Part shown: positions 1 to 7,052 of the stretch, piece after piece
How the letters are laid out: each line of letters opens with the position of its first letter
Numbering within the stretch: position 1 is the stretch's first letter
Made by a program: the position numbers and the translations under genes
Notes under the pieces: generated by a model
Told to the model about the DNA's origin: nothing
Databases searched by the model: none
Seen by the model: only the letters and a program-made list of their open reading frames with translations
DNA from: Gammaproteobacteria bacterium
GTDB lineage: Bacteria > Pseudomonadota > Gammaproteobacteria > Arenicellales > UBA868
DNA length: 7,052 nucleotides
NCBI GenBank assembly: GCA_003529705.1
Contig: DPVA01000130.1
Span: forward strand, 593-7,644
Direction: 5' to 3'

Positions 1-643
1 CGGCGGCGTGATACTGTGGTTTCTGGCGATGAGCCGTATTCCGATTGCAGAAGTGACAGCGCTAGGATTCACGACCCCGATCTTCGTAACGCTTGGGGCT
101 GCTGTATTTTTGAGTGAACGCCTGAAGCCATACCGCGTCGTGGCGGTCGTGATCGGATTTGTTGGCGCATTGCTTATCTTGCGGCCGGGACTGCGGGTCA
201 TTGATATTGGCGCGCTGGCACAACTAGGCGCTGCCCCGCTTTTTGCCTGCTCTTACCTGATGGCGAAGTCCGCCACCCGCCGGGAATCCAGCTCGATGAT
301 TGTGGTTCTGCTGTCGGTGTTCTGTACACTGACTTTGGCTTTGCCGGCGCTGTCGGTCTGGCGGGCACCGACCCTTGAGGAGTTGATGTTGTTGGGACTG
401 ACGGCACTGCTGGCGACCTCGGGACATTACTGTATGACCCGCGCACTGAAAGCGGCGGAGGTCTCGGCGGTACAGCCCTTCATCTTCTTACAGCTCGTTT
501 GGGCGACGATTCTGGGCCTCATACTTTTTGATGAAAATCCTGATGTCTGGATCTGGCTGGGCGGCGCGGTGATTGTGGGTTCGGCCACCTGGATGGCCCA
601 ACAGGAAGTGCGCTCGATTCAGCTCCAAAGCAAGACGCGGTAG
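1..643 (+). CDS. DMT-superfamily (EamA domain) transporter, 3' part
   Basis: This is an inner-membrane permease fragment of the drug/metabolite transporter superfamily; the substrate cannot be told from the sequence. The frame is open to the left edge (two Gly codons precede the GTG at 8), so the true start and probably the first few helices are missing; family members are usually near 300 residues and about 211 are visible. Counting from the GTG, hydrophobic segments lie near residues 15-36, 42-62, 68-89, 97-118, 125-147, 154-174 and 181-199. The end of the first EamA repeat shows the typical FLSERL (34-39) followed by a helix ending LILRPG. The second repeat mirrors the first: IPIAEVTAL (11-19) resembles KAAEVSAVQP (148-157), as expected for the internal duplication of this family. 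The tail is short and polar and ends in TAG. The aidB-like gene starts 30 bases later, so the two could be co-transcribed. The family call is firm; the specificity is unknown. Confidence 0.9.
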   Translation, partial: GGVILWFLAMSRIPIAEVTALGFTTPIFVTLGAAVFLSERLKPYRVVAVVIGFVGALLILRPGLRVIDIGALAQLGAAPLFACSYLMAKSATRRESSSMIVVLLSVFCTLTLALPALSVWRAPTLEELMLLGLTALLATSGHYCMTRALKAAEVSAVQPFIFLQLVWATILGLILFDENPDVWIWLGGAVIVGSATWMAQQEVRSIQLQSKTR

Positions 644-673
644 ACTGAACCCCTGACTGCCCACATAAGTTCA

Positions 674-2350
674 ATGAAGCCATACCGACCGCTGTCGAGC
701 CTCTCCACCCATGAGGTGACCAATGTTCCGCCTCATATGGGTGACCAGAATCTTTGGCTCGATGATCAGGCATTGCGGGAGTGGTTTTTCTCTTGCGGCG
801 GCGGGCAGCACACGGACCATATGACCGAAGTCGGGCGTGTCGCCGGCCTGGATGATATTTTTGAGAAAGCCCGGCAGGCTAATCAGCATTCCCCGCAACT
901 GCAGGCTTTTGACCGTTACGGCATGCGCATTAACGCCATCGAGTTCCACCCGGCATACCATGACCTGATGGATCTCGCAGTCTCTCACCAGTTACACAAC
1001 TTCGCTTGGCACCATGAAGGCAACGCCGGCCACCTTGGACAGGCCGCGCTGACCTATATGTTCAGTCAGCCTGAGGGTGGGGTGATGTGCCCCATGGCGA
1101 TGACGTATTCCGTTGTCCCAAGCCTTCGCAGTACCCCGTTGATCGAAACCGACTGGCTGCCTCTGGTACTTTCCGATACCTACGATCGGCGGGATATTCC
1201 GGTGACCGAGAAGGCCGGTGCCTTGATCGGAATGTTTATGACCGAAAAGCAGGGGGGCTCTGATGTACGTACCAATTCCACCCAGGCCATGCCGGCAGGA
1301 GAAGGTACTGGTACCGGTGCGGAGTATCTGCTGACAGGCCACAAGTTTTTCTGCTCAGCGCCCATGTGTGATGCGTTTCTGGTGCTGGCAAAAACCGGGC
1401 AACAAGGAGTCTCGTGTTTTCTGGTGCCGCGCTGGCGCCCTGACGGTCAACGCAACAACCTGACGATCCAGCGTATCAAGGAAAAACTCGGGAATCGCTC
1501 CAACGCGTCTACCGAAATCGAATTTGAGGATACTTATGGCCTGATGGTGGGCGAGGAGGGCCGCGGAGTCAGAACCATCATTGATATGGTGGCGGGCAAC
1601 CGCATTTACTGCGCCATGTCTTCGGCGGGTATGATGCGACAGGCGCTAGTACAGGCCCTGCACCATACGGCGCATCGGCGGGCTTTTGGTGAGCGTCTGA
1701 TTGACCAGCCGCTGATGCGCAATGTCCTTGCTGACCTGGCGCTTGAGACAGAAGCCGCGCTGGCGCTCGGACTGCGTGTCGCAAGCGCGATGGATCATCC
1801 TGATGATCCCCACGAGAACGCGATCGCGCGCCTCGGCACGGCAGTGGCCAAGTACTGGAATACCCGCCGCTGCCCCTATCTGGTGTTCGAAGCCATGGAG
1901 TGTCACGGTGGACCCGGCTATATCGAGGACAGCATTATGCCGCGACTCTACCGTGAGGCTCCGGTGAATTCGATATGGGAAGGGTCAGGCAACGTGATCG
2001 GGCTCGACGTACTGCGCACTATCGGCCGTGAGCCTGGGGCACTCGCCGCGTTGATGGCTGAACTCGAAAAAGGCCGCGGCGGCGATGATCATCTTGACCG
2101 TGCAATCGACGAACTTGCAGGCGAACTTCGTCAGTCCAAAAACATCGAGGCAGGCATGCGCACTATTACCGAGATGATGGCGTTAACCCTACAGGGGGCT
2201 TTGCTGGTGCGCCATGCTCCCGCGGGGGTGGCGCAGGCGTTCTGCCACTCGCGCCTGGGTTCCCGCTACCGTGGCGCCTTTGGCACTTTGCCGCGAGACT
2301 GCGATCTTTCGGTAGTCCTCAATCGGGCGATGCCGGGCGGTAGCGTCTGA
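674..2350 (+). CDS. aidB: AidB-like acyl-CoA dehydrogenase family flavoprotein
   Basis: This is a 558-residue homologue of E. coli AidB (about 541 residues), a FAD-containing cytoplasmic member of the acyl-CoA dehydrogenase family. E. coli AidB is induced in the Ada response, binds DNA and has weak isovaleryl-CoA dehydrogenase activity. Recognisable blocks are MTEKQGGSDV (189-198), HKFFCS (223-228), LGNRSNAS (272-279), FGERLIDQPLMR (338-349) and PVNSIWEGSGN. Glu436 in WEGSGN sits where acyl-CoA dehydrogenases carry the catalytic base, so the active site looks intact. The C-terminal helical domain, about residues 449-558, matches AidB domain IV in length but is less basic in one helix. The ATG at 674 is preferred because the N-terminus then aligns with that of AidB apart from a few extra residues; only a weak AAG-like ribosome site precedes it. 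No Ada-type operator was recognised upstream. It could instead be a metabolic acyl-CoA dehydrogenase of the AidB subfamily; family membership is near certain and the repair role is inferred. Confidence 0.92.
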   Translation: MKPYRPLSSLSTHEVTNVPPHMGDQNLWLDDQALREWFFSCGGGQHTDHMTEVGRVAGLDDIFEKARQANQHSPQLQAFDRYGMRINAIEFHPAYHDLMDLAVSHQLHNFAWHHEGNAGHLGQAALTYMFSQPEGGVMCPMAMTYSVVPSLRSTPLIETDWLPLVLSDTYDRRDIPVTEKAGALIGMFMTEKQGGSDVRTNSTQAMPAGEGTGTGAEYLLTGHKFFCSAPMCDAFLVLAKTGQQGVSCFLVPRWRPDGQRNNLTIQRIKEKLGNRSNASTEIEFEDTYGLMVGEEGRGVRTIIDMVAGNRIYCAMSSAGMMRQALVQALHHTAHRRAFGERLIDQPLMRNVLADLALETEAALALGLRVASAMDHPDDPHENAIARLGTAVAKYWNTRRCPYLVFEAMECHGGPGYIEDSIMPRLYREAPVNSIWEGSGNVIGLDVLRTIGREPGALAALMAELEKGRGGDDHLDRAIDELAGELRQSKNIEAGMRTITEMMALTLQGALLVRHAPAGVAQAFCHSRLGSRYRGAFGTLPRDCDLSVVLNRAMPGGSV

Positions 2351-2472
2351 ATCCACCTATTTGGCGCCGCGAGGCGAATGCCGTATTCGGCGGGCTCACT
2401 CCGTGAGACGCCCGCAGGCCATAATTGTGCAGATGATTTCTCCCACTACCATGTGTCGCTGAACGGCTGGCC
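2351..2472. other. aidB-recC intergenic region
   Basis: This 122-base stretch contains no gene that I can support. It holds two inverted repeats, the larger at 2390-2415. A CATAAT hexamer at 2420-2425 resembles a sigma70 -10 box, but the bases 16-18 upstream (around 2396-2403) do not resemble TTGACA, so it is only a weak promoter candidate for recC. No good Shine-Dalgarno sequence lies just before the recC ATG (the preceding bases are GGCTGGCC), which would suit low expression, as is known for RecBCD in E. coli. Confidence 0.5.
2390..2415. repeat. Imperfect GC-rich hairpin between aidB and recC
   Basis: The outer stem is GCGGGC (2390-2395) with GCCCGC (2410-2415). The inner stem is TCAC (2396-2399) with GTGA (2403-2406). 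They enclose a three-base loop, and a three-base bulge (GAC) sits on the 3' arm. It starts 40 bases after the aidB-like stop, where a terminator might sit, but no T-run follows (AGGCCATAATT), so a canonical intrinsic terminator is not supported. It could be a weak attenuating structure or transcript-end stabiliser, or have no function. A smaller stem, CGCC-GCGA-GGCG (2365-2376), has a GNRA-type loop. Confidence 0.35.
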
Positions 2473-5400
2473 ATGCTGCATCTGCACCACGCCAATCGCC
2501 TCGAAGATCTTGCCGAGGAACTTCGACGTAATCTCGAAACGCCGATCAGTGAAGTCCTTACACCTGAGATCATTGCGGTTCCAAGTACGGCGATCAGCGA
2601 GTGGCTGACGATTTGCATCGCCGCTGAAACCGGTATTAGCGCAAACATCCGCTGGTTACTGCCAGCAAGACTTCTCTGGCAGATCTTTCGGGATGCACTG
2701 GACGAAGTACCTGACAGTAATGCTTTTTCAGCGGATGCCCTGGCTTGGCGTGTGTTACCGGTTCTTGACGACTCTACATTCACATCGCGGCATTCGGCGT
2801 TGTCGCGCTACCTCAAGGACAGCAGCGAACTGCACCGCTGGCAACTCGCTCGACAGATGGGTCGTCTTTATGAACAGTATCTGGTGTTTCGGCCCGACTG
2901 GGTTCTCGACTGGGAGTCCAGTGAGGCGGCACACTGGCAGGGGGCTTTGTGGCAACGCCTCATTAGCCAAGGGGATACGCGTCATTGGCTGCGATGGCGC
3001 GATGAATTATTTGAGCGCCTGCACGCCGGATCAATTGATGAAGGTGTGCTGCCCGAGCGGTTATCGCTCTTTGCGTTGACCGGATTGTCGCCAGCATTTC
3101 TCGAACTCGTCGCCACAGTGGCCCGCTACACTCAGGTACACCTTTACCACCTCAACTTCAGTGAGGGTTATTGGGCTGAGATCGTCAGTGATCGCGAGCG
3201 CGCTCGTCTGCTGGCTTTACAGGGTGAACAAGCGGATGCCTATCTGGATCAGGGTAACCGCCTGCTGGCCTCGATGGGCCGGCTGGGCCGGGAAACGCTC
3301 GTGCAGTTAATCGGCATGGAAGCCATCGAGTCAGAGACCTACCAGGCGCCCGGACGTAGCACGCTGCTTGGTGTAATCCAGACGGATTTGGTGGAGCTTC
3401 TTGACAGTCGTCAAGCAGCGCCGCCGGAGCTTGATACCGATGATCATTCGATCGAGGTGCATGTCTGCCATGGCCCGATGCGTGAGGTCGAAGTGTTGCA
3501 TGATCAACTTCTTGATGCATTTGCGCGTGATCCCAGTCTTACTCCGGCGGATGTTCGGGTGTTTATACCGAGGTTGGGGGACTATGCGCCGTTGATCGAG
3601 TCCGTCTTCGGGTCTGCGACCGGAACCCGACACGTCCCCTTTGCTCTTGCCGAGCACGCTCTTACCGAGCAGAGTGCTTTGGTGCAGGGATTTCTTACTC
3701 TGCTGCGGTTACCCCAGGGTCGTCTTGATGCTCGGGAGATCGATGCGCTGCTGGATCTTCCAATGCTGCAACGACGATTTTCCCTGACACAAACCGATGT
3801 GGAACAGATTCTGAAATGGATCGAGACTCTCGGCATCCACTGGGGGGTGGACGCCAAAGAGCTTCAGTCGATGTCGGTTTCGGTCAATCCTGAGCACACT
3901 TGGCGCGGTGGGACCGATCGCCTGCTGATGGGTTTTGCGCTGGGGGACACGGGTTCGGTGTACAAGGGATATCTTCCCGTGCTACCCGGAGATTCTTCGC
4001 TTGCCGATATGGTCGGACGTTGGCGGGGATTTCTCGAACAAGTGATTACGCTCCGCCAGACATTATCCGGGGTCTATTCGTTATCACGCTGGATAGCGAT
4101 CTGCCATCAGATTGTGGATCGCTTCTTTGCTCCTGACGAGTCTGAGATGGACAACGTGGTGCGGCTTCGCCAGCGTCTTGCTGGGCTCGCGAGTGATGGT
4201 CTGATTGGGGGGTTTGTCGGCCCATTGTCTTTGCCGGTATTGCGTGATGCTGTAGAGCGACGTATCGGCGAAGTAGTCGGCGGGCGGTTTATGAGCGGTG
4301 GCGTCACTTTTGCAACTTTGGCCCACGGCCGTTGCATCCCGGCGCGGCTGATCTGCCTGCTGGGGATGAATGGTGATCATTTCCCGGGTCGAGAAAGTAC
4401 CCAAGGCCTCGACCAGATGAGTCTTGAACCCCGGGTCGGGGATCGGCTCCGACGCGATGAGGATCGACTGGCTTTTCTTGAAGTATTGAGCAGCGCCCGC
4501 TCTTCGCTCTACATCAGTTATACCGGGGCTAGCGCCCGTGACGACACCGTGCAACCGCCCTCCATCGTGATCAGTGAACTGCTGGAGGAGATTGATGCTC
4601 TGACACGAGACCCTAACCGGTCTGAGAAATTGACTGTGCGTCATCCGCTACAGCCTTTCAGCGAGCGGTATTTTGACGGCTCCGCCGGGCTTTTCAGTTA
4701 TGCCGAGGAGATGGTGCCTCCCGAAACTGTTTTCACACAGGACACACCACCGCTTTTTGAAGTCGCGCTTGACCTGCCGGAGCCGGGGGATCTTCCGTTG
4801 GATCGATTGGTGGATTTTTTGGCTAACCCAGCCCGGGCGCTTCTCAAAGGCCGTCTCAACATCACGCTTGAGCCAGGAGTCGATCTCCTGTCCATCCGCG
4901 AGCCCATGGCGCTTGATCCCCGCGGCCGGCGAGCGCTTGAGCGCGATGCGCTCGATGCGAAGTTGTCCGAGGAGGAGTTGGTGCTTTTTATCGAGCGAGC
5001 CCGACTCGGGGGTGCGTTGCCGTCCGGTACACCGGGCGTGCTTGCTGCACAGCAGGCGTGGACCCAGGCTACCCCGGTGATCACGCATCTTGCGCCGCTA
5101 TTGGATAAAGAGCCCGGCCAAACGGTGGCGGTTGAGACGTCACTCGAAGGCTGGCGACTGAATGGGGTGCTTGAAAATGTAGGACCCAACGGGCAGGTTC
5201 TGTGGTCGGTTGATGCCCTGAGCCCTTGGGTCATGCTGAGGGCGTGGTGCGCCCATCTTTTGCTGAATTGCGATCCTGCTGCTCCCTCACACCAGACTCA
5301 TCTTGTTGATGCCGCGGGAGTGATCCTTTTCTCTCCGCAGGAAGATGCCGTTGCAAAGTTGGGCAGGCTGGTTGAGGTCTTTCGAGAAGGGTTGTGCCGG

Positions 5401-5643
5401 CCAGTACCATTTTTCCCAAGAAGTGCCTGGGCTTATATGTCGGCGGCCAAAACGCCGCTTGCCAACGCGTACAGAACCTGGGCGGGATCGGAACACGCTT
5501 CGGCCCCGGGAGAGTCAGCCGATCCGTTTTTTGCCCTGGCGTTTCGTGATCGACTTGATACAGCACTAGACAGTGAATTTGAATCGCTTGCGTTGCAGAT
5601 TTTCGAGACGCCGGCGCAGATGGTGAAAGAGGCGCGCGGATGA
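2473..5643 (+). CDS. recC: RecBCD enzyme subunit RecC
   Basis: RecC is the non-catalytic scaffold subunit of exonuclease V; in E. coli it splits the duplex, threads the 3' strand and reads Chi. The start MLHLHHANRL lines up with E. coli MLRVYHSNRL, fixing the ATG at 2473 despite a poor ribosome site. The family run continues through PSTAISEWL (37-45), LLPARLLW (62-69), EQYLVFRPDW (134-143), HVCHGPMREVEVLHD (330-344), the LLGMN block (629-633) and RRDEDR (660-665). At 1056 residues it is shorter than E. coli RecC (1122); much of the loss appears to be in loops, including the C-terminal region before the last helices. As in the family, no Walker A motif is seen, consistent with an inactive helicase fold. 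Unusual points are changed residues at positions aligned with the E. coli Chi-recognition set, and NGD in place of the usual NDG in the LLGMN block. Its stop overlaps the recB start. Confidence 0.97.
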   Translation: MLHLHHANRLEDLAEELRRNLETPISEVLTPEIIAVPSTAISEWLTICIAAETGISANIRWLLPARLLWQIFRDALDEVPDSNAFSADALAWRVLPVLDDSTFTSRHSALSRYLKDSSELHRWQLARQMGRLYEQYLVFRPDWVLDWESSEAAHWQGALWQRLISQGDTRHWLRWRDELFERLHAGSIDEGVLPERLSLFALTGLSPAFLELVATVARYTQVHLYHLNFSEGYWAEIVSDRERARLLALQGEQADAYLDQGNRLLASMGRLGRETLVQLIGMEAIESETYQAPGRSTLLGVIQTDLVELLDSRQAAPPELDTDDHSIEVHVCHGPMREVEVLHDQLLDAFARDPSLTPADVRVFIPRLGDYAPLIESVFGSATGTRHVPFALAEHALTEQSALVQGFLTLLRLPQGRLDAREIDALLDLPMLQRRFSLTQTDVEQILKWIETLGIHWGVDAKELQSMSVSVNPEHTWRGGTDRLLMGFALGDTGSVYKGYLPVLPGDSSLADMVGRWRGFLEQVITLRQTLSGVYSLSRWIAICHQIVDRFFAPDESEMDNVVRLRQRLAGLASDGLIGGFVGPLSLPVLRDAVERRIGEVVGGRFMSGGVTFATLAHGRCIPARLICLLGMNGDHFPGRESTQGLDQMSLEPRVGDRLRRDEDRLAFLEVLSSARSSLYISYTGASARDDTVQPPSIVISELLEEIDALTRDPNRSEKLTVRHPLQPFSERYFDGSAGLFSYAEEMVPPETVFTQDTPPLFEVALDLPEPGDLPLDRLVDFLANPARALLKGRLNITLEPGVDLLSIREPMALDPRGRRALERDALDAKLSEEELVLFIERARLGGALPSGTPGVLAAQQAWTQATPVITHLAPLLDKEPGQTVAVETSLEGWRLNGVLENVGPNGQVLWSVDALSPWVMLRAWCAHLLLNCDPAAPSHQTHLVDAAGVILFSPQEDAVAKLGRLVEVFREGLCRPVPFFPRSAWAYMSAAKTPLANAYRTWAGSEHASAPGESADPFFALAFRDRLDTALDSEFESLALQIFETPAQMVKEARG
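5628..5632 (+). promoter_or_regulatory. Ribosome binding site for recB inside recC
   Basis: AGAGG, within AAAGAGG, lies seven bases upstream of the ATG at 5640 and inside the last codons of recC. It is the clearest Shine-Dalgarno-like site at any start in this window. With the ATGA overlap it supports 5640 as the recB start and suggests translational coupling of recB to recC. Confidence 0.7.
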
Positions 5644-7052
5644 GTACCCGACCGCTCGATCCTTTTGCTGTTCCACTTCAGGGTATCAATCTGGTGGAGG
5701 CGGCCGCCGGTACGGGCAAGACCTGGACCATCACGGCGCTTTATCTGCGTCTGCTGCTGGAGTTGGATCTGCCAGTCGCGAGAATCCTGGTGGTGACCTA
5801 TACCCGGGCAGCGACCGGTGAGTTGCGACAAAGGTTGCGCGATGCGCTGGTGAATACCCTCGAGGCGTTTGACCGCCAAGATATCTGCGCTGATCCGATG
5901 GTTGCGCCGCTGCTTGCCGCAGGCTATGACAAACCCGCAGCGGTACACAAACTCCGCCGCGCGGTTGCTGACTTTGATCAGGCGGCGGTATTCACAATTC
6001 ATGCTTTCTGTGAGCGCGTACTCAGTGACAGCGCCTTTCAGATTGGCATGGCCCTTGATACGGAACTTATGCCGGACGATGAGCCACTGCTCGCAGAGAT
6101 CACGGACGACCTGTGGCGCCAAGCGGTTTACTCTGCAAGTACCTGCTGGGTGAACTGGCTTTCAAGCCGGGAGAAGTTGTGCAGCGCCGATGATCTTCGC
6201 GAGCGCCTTAGTCCTCTTGTCGGCAAGCCCTTTATCAGCATAGCGACTCCTGCCGACGCTAAAGATCTCGCCGCGCGAGAAAACGCCCTGACCCAAGCCT
6301 TTTGTGATGCGGCTGAGTGCTGGGACGTGCATCGGGATGAGGTCAATGCGCTGCTGATCGATCCGGAATCGGGACTTCACCGTAACCGGTATCGGATTAA
6401 GAGCATGGCGGCCTGGATTCGCGAGTTTGACGCTATTTTTGCCCAGTCCTTCGTGGACATCGGCAGGTTGGACACGTTTCCAGGGGTGAGAAAACTGACT
6501 CGCACCACTTTGTCCGAACCCGGTGCAGTCAAAAAAGGTGCATCAGTACCCCAGCATGCGTTTTTCGACCACCTGGACGACCTGGTGTCACGTTTGGATG
6601 CCTATGGGGAGGCTGCGCAGTCCCGTTTCATCAACTGGCTTCGCGAAATGCGGTTGAGTGCAGACGCCGGACAGCGGGAACTCAAGGCGCAGCGGGGCGT
6701 GCAGGCCTACGATGATCTGCTGCTGAACCTAAACGCGGCGCTTTCTGCGGACAGTTCCGGCACACTTGTTGCTCGTTTGCGTACTGACTATCCGGCGGCG
6801 CTCCTCGATGAATTTCAGGATACCGATCCAGTGCAGTACAAGATCTTCAGTACTATCTATGGCGATGGCAAGCAGCCGGTGTTCATGGTGGGAGATCCCA
6901 AGCAGGCCATTTATTCGTTTCGTGGTGCCGATGTTTTTGCCTATCTCAAGGCGCGTCAGAGTGCGACAGAGCGCTACACCTTGGATACCAATCACCGCGC
7001 TACCGCCGATCTCGTTACCGCGGTCAACACCCTTTTTTCCTTGTGCGGACGG
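5640..7052 (+). CDS. recB: RecBCD enzyme subunit RecB, N-terminal part
   Basis: RecB is the 3'-to-5' SF1A helicase and the nuclease subunit of RecBCD, acting on DNA double-strand ends. The 471 visible codons stay open to the window edge and cover only the front part of the helicase; the later helicase motifs and the C-terminal nuclease domain lie beyond. Visible motifs are Walker A AAAGTGKT (21-28, Lys27), motif Ia VVTYTRAATGEL (51-62), FTIHAFC (118-124), the AYDDLL block (356-361), the Walker B / motif II DEFQDTDP (390-397, Asp390-Glu391), motif III GDPKQAIYSFRGAD (418-431) and TLDTNHRA (447-454). These match E. coli RecB in order and spacing, so the ATPase core appears intact. Odd residues are Tyr54 where E. 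coli has Phe in TFTEAAT, and His452 where E. coli has Trp in TNWRS. The ATG overlaps the recC stop by four bases and has a good ribosome site, so the two are almost certainly one transcript. AddA-type proteins share these motifs, but the recC neighbour decides for RecB. Confidence 0.97.
   Translation, partial: MSTRPLDPFAVPLQGINLVEAAAGTGKTWTITALYLRLLLELDLPVARILVVTYTRAATGELRQRLRDALVNTLEAFDRQDICADPMVAPLLAAGYDKPAAVHKLRRAVADFDQAAVFTIHAFCERVLSDSAFQIGMALDTELMPDDEPLLAEITDDLWRQAVYSASTCWVNWLSSREKLCSADDLRERLSPLVGKPFISIATPADAKDLAARENALTQAFCDAAECWDVHRDEVNALLIDPESGLHRNRYRIKSMAAWIREFDAIFAQSFVDIGRLDTFPGVRKLTRTTLSEPGAVKKGASVPQHAFFDHLDDLVSRLDAYGEAAQSRFINWLREMRLSADAGQRELKAQRGVQAYDDLLLNLNAALSADSSGTLVARLRTDYPAALLDEFQDTDPVQYKIFSTIYGDGKQPVFMVGDPKQAIYSFRGADVFAYLKARQSATERYTLDTNHRATADLVTAVNTLFSLCGR

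Noticed and set aside
2378..2608. Short + strand open frame of 76 codons overlapping the recC start
   Set aside because: Most of it overlaps recC in another frame, no ribosome site was seen, and the product resembles nothing known to me.
2319..2783. Reverse-strand open frame of 154 codons spanning the aidB-recC gap
   Set aside because: It overlaps the 3' end of the aidB-like gene and the well-aligned RecC N-terminus; the product is Ser/Arg-rich with no recognisable domain.
4084..4644. Reverse-strand open frame of 186 codons within recC
   Set aside because: The + strand aligns with RecC throughout this interval; the reverse product is low in recognisable structure and has no plausible ribosome site.
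4698..5234. Reverse-strand open frame of 178 codons within recC
   Set aside because: The product is rich in Ser, Arg and Pro, as expected from antisense translation of GC-rich codons, and overlaps the conserved RecC frame.
5785..5800. Chi-like CCTGGTGG within recB
   Set aside because: It differs from E. coli Chi (GCTGGTGG) at the first base. I did not notice an exact Chi octamer, and a single octamer in 7 kb would carry no weight, especially as this RecC may recognise another sequence.
5433..6122. Reverse-strand open frame of 229 codons across the recC-recB junction
   Set aside because: It lies wholly antisense to two strongly recognised genes, its product resembles no family I know, and such open frames are common opposite GC-rich coding sequence.
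1..7052. A defence island, prophage, CRISPR or other novel system
   Set aside because: All substantial + strand genes belong to known chromosomal families, gaps are short, and no direct repeats, integrase, transposase or abrupt base-composition shift was seen.

Overview
The window holds four genes, all on the + strand and packed closely. In order they are the 3' end of a DMT/EamA-family membrane transporter, a complete AidB-type acyl-CoA dehydrogenase homologue, a complete recC, and the first 471 codons of recB. The recB reading frame is still open at the right edge. Moderately high GC, RecBCD rather than AddAB, and an AidB-type flavoprotein all suggest a gammaproteobacterium. The direct recC-recB junction, without the ptrA gene that separates them in Escherichia coli, argues against a close enteric. 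I cannot name the genus.

Layout. Positions 1-643 are the transporter fragment, whose start lies upstream. A 30-base gap leads to the aidB-like gene (674-2350). A 122-base intergenic stretch (2351-2472) carries a GC-rich imperfect hairpin without a T-run and only a weak promoter-like element. recC (2473-5643) follows, and its stop overlaps the recB start by four bases (ATGA, 5640-5643). There are no RNA genes, insertion sequences, CRISPR arrays or phage genes that I can see.

Function. RecB and RecC are subunits of the helicase/nuclease that processes DNA double-strand ends and starts recombination at Chi. recD would be expected downstream but is not in view. AidB in E. coli belongs to the adaptive response to alkylation damage, so its neighbour here may reflect a DNA-damage theme, but this is only inference from adjacency. 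The transporter has no evident link to DNA repair.

The window looks like ordinary chromosomal housekeeping DNA, and I see no undescribed system in it. The most interesting point is in RecC. Several residues aligned with the E. coli Chi-recognition positions are changed, which suggests that this enzyme recognises a different Chi sequence. This rests on an alignment made from memory. No feature depends on long reverse-strand reading frames; those present are shadows of the + strand genes.
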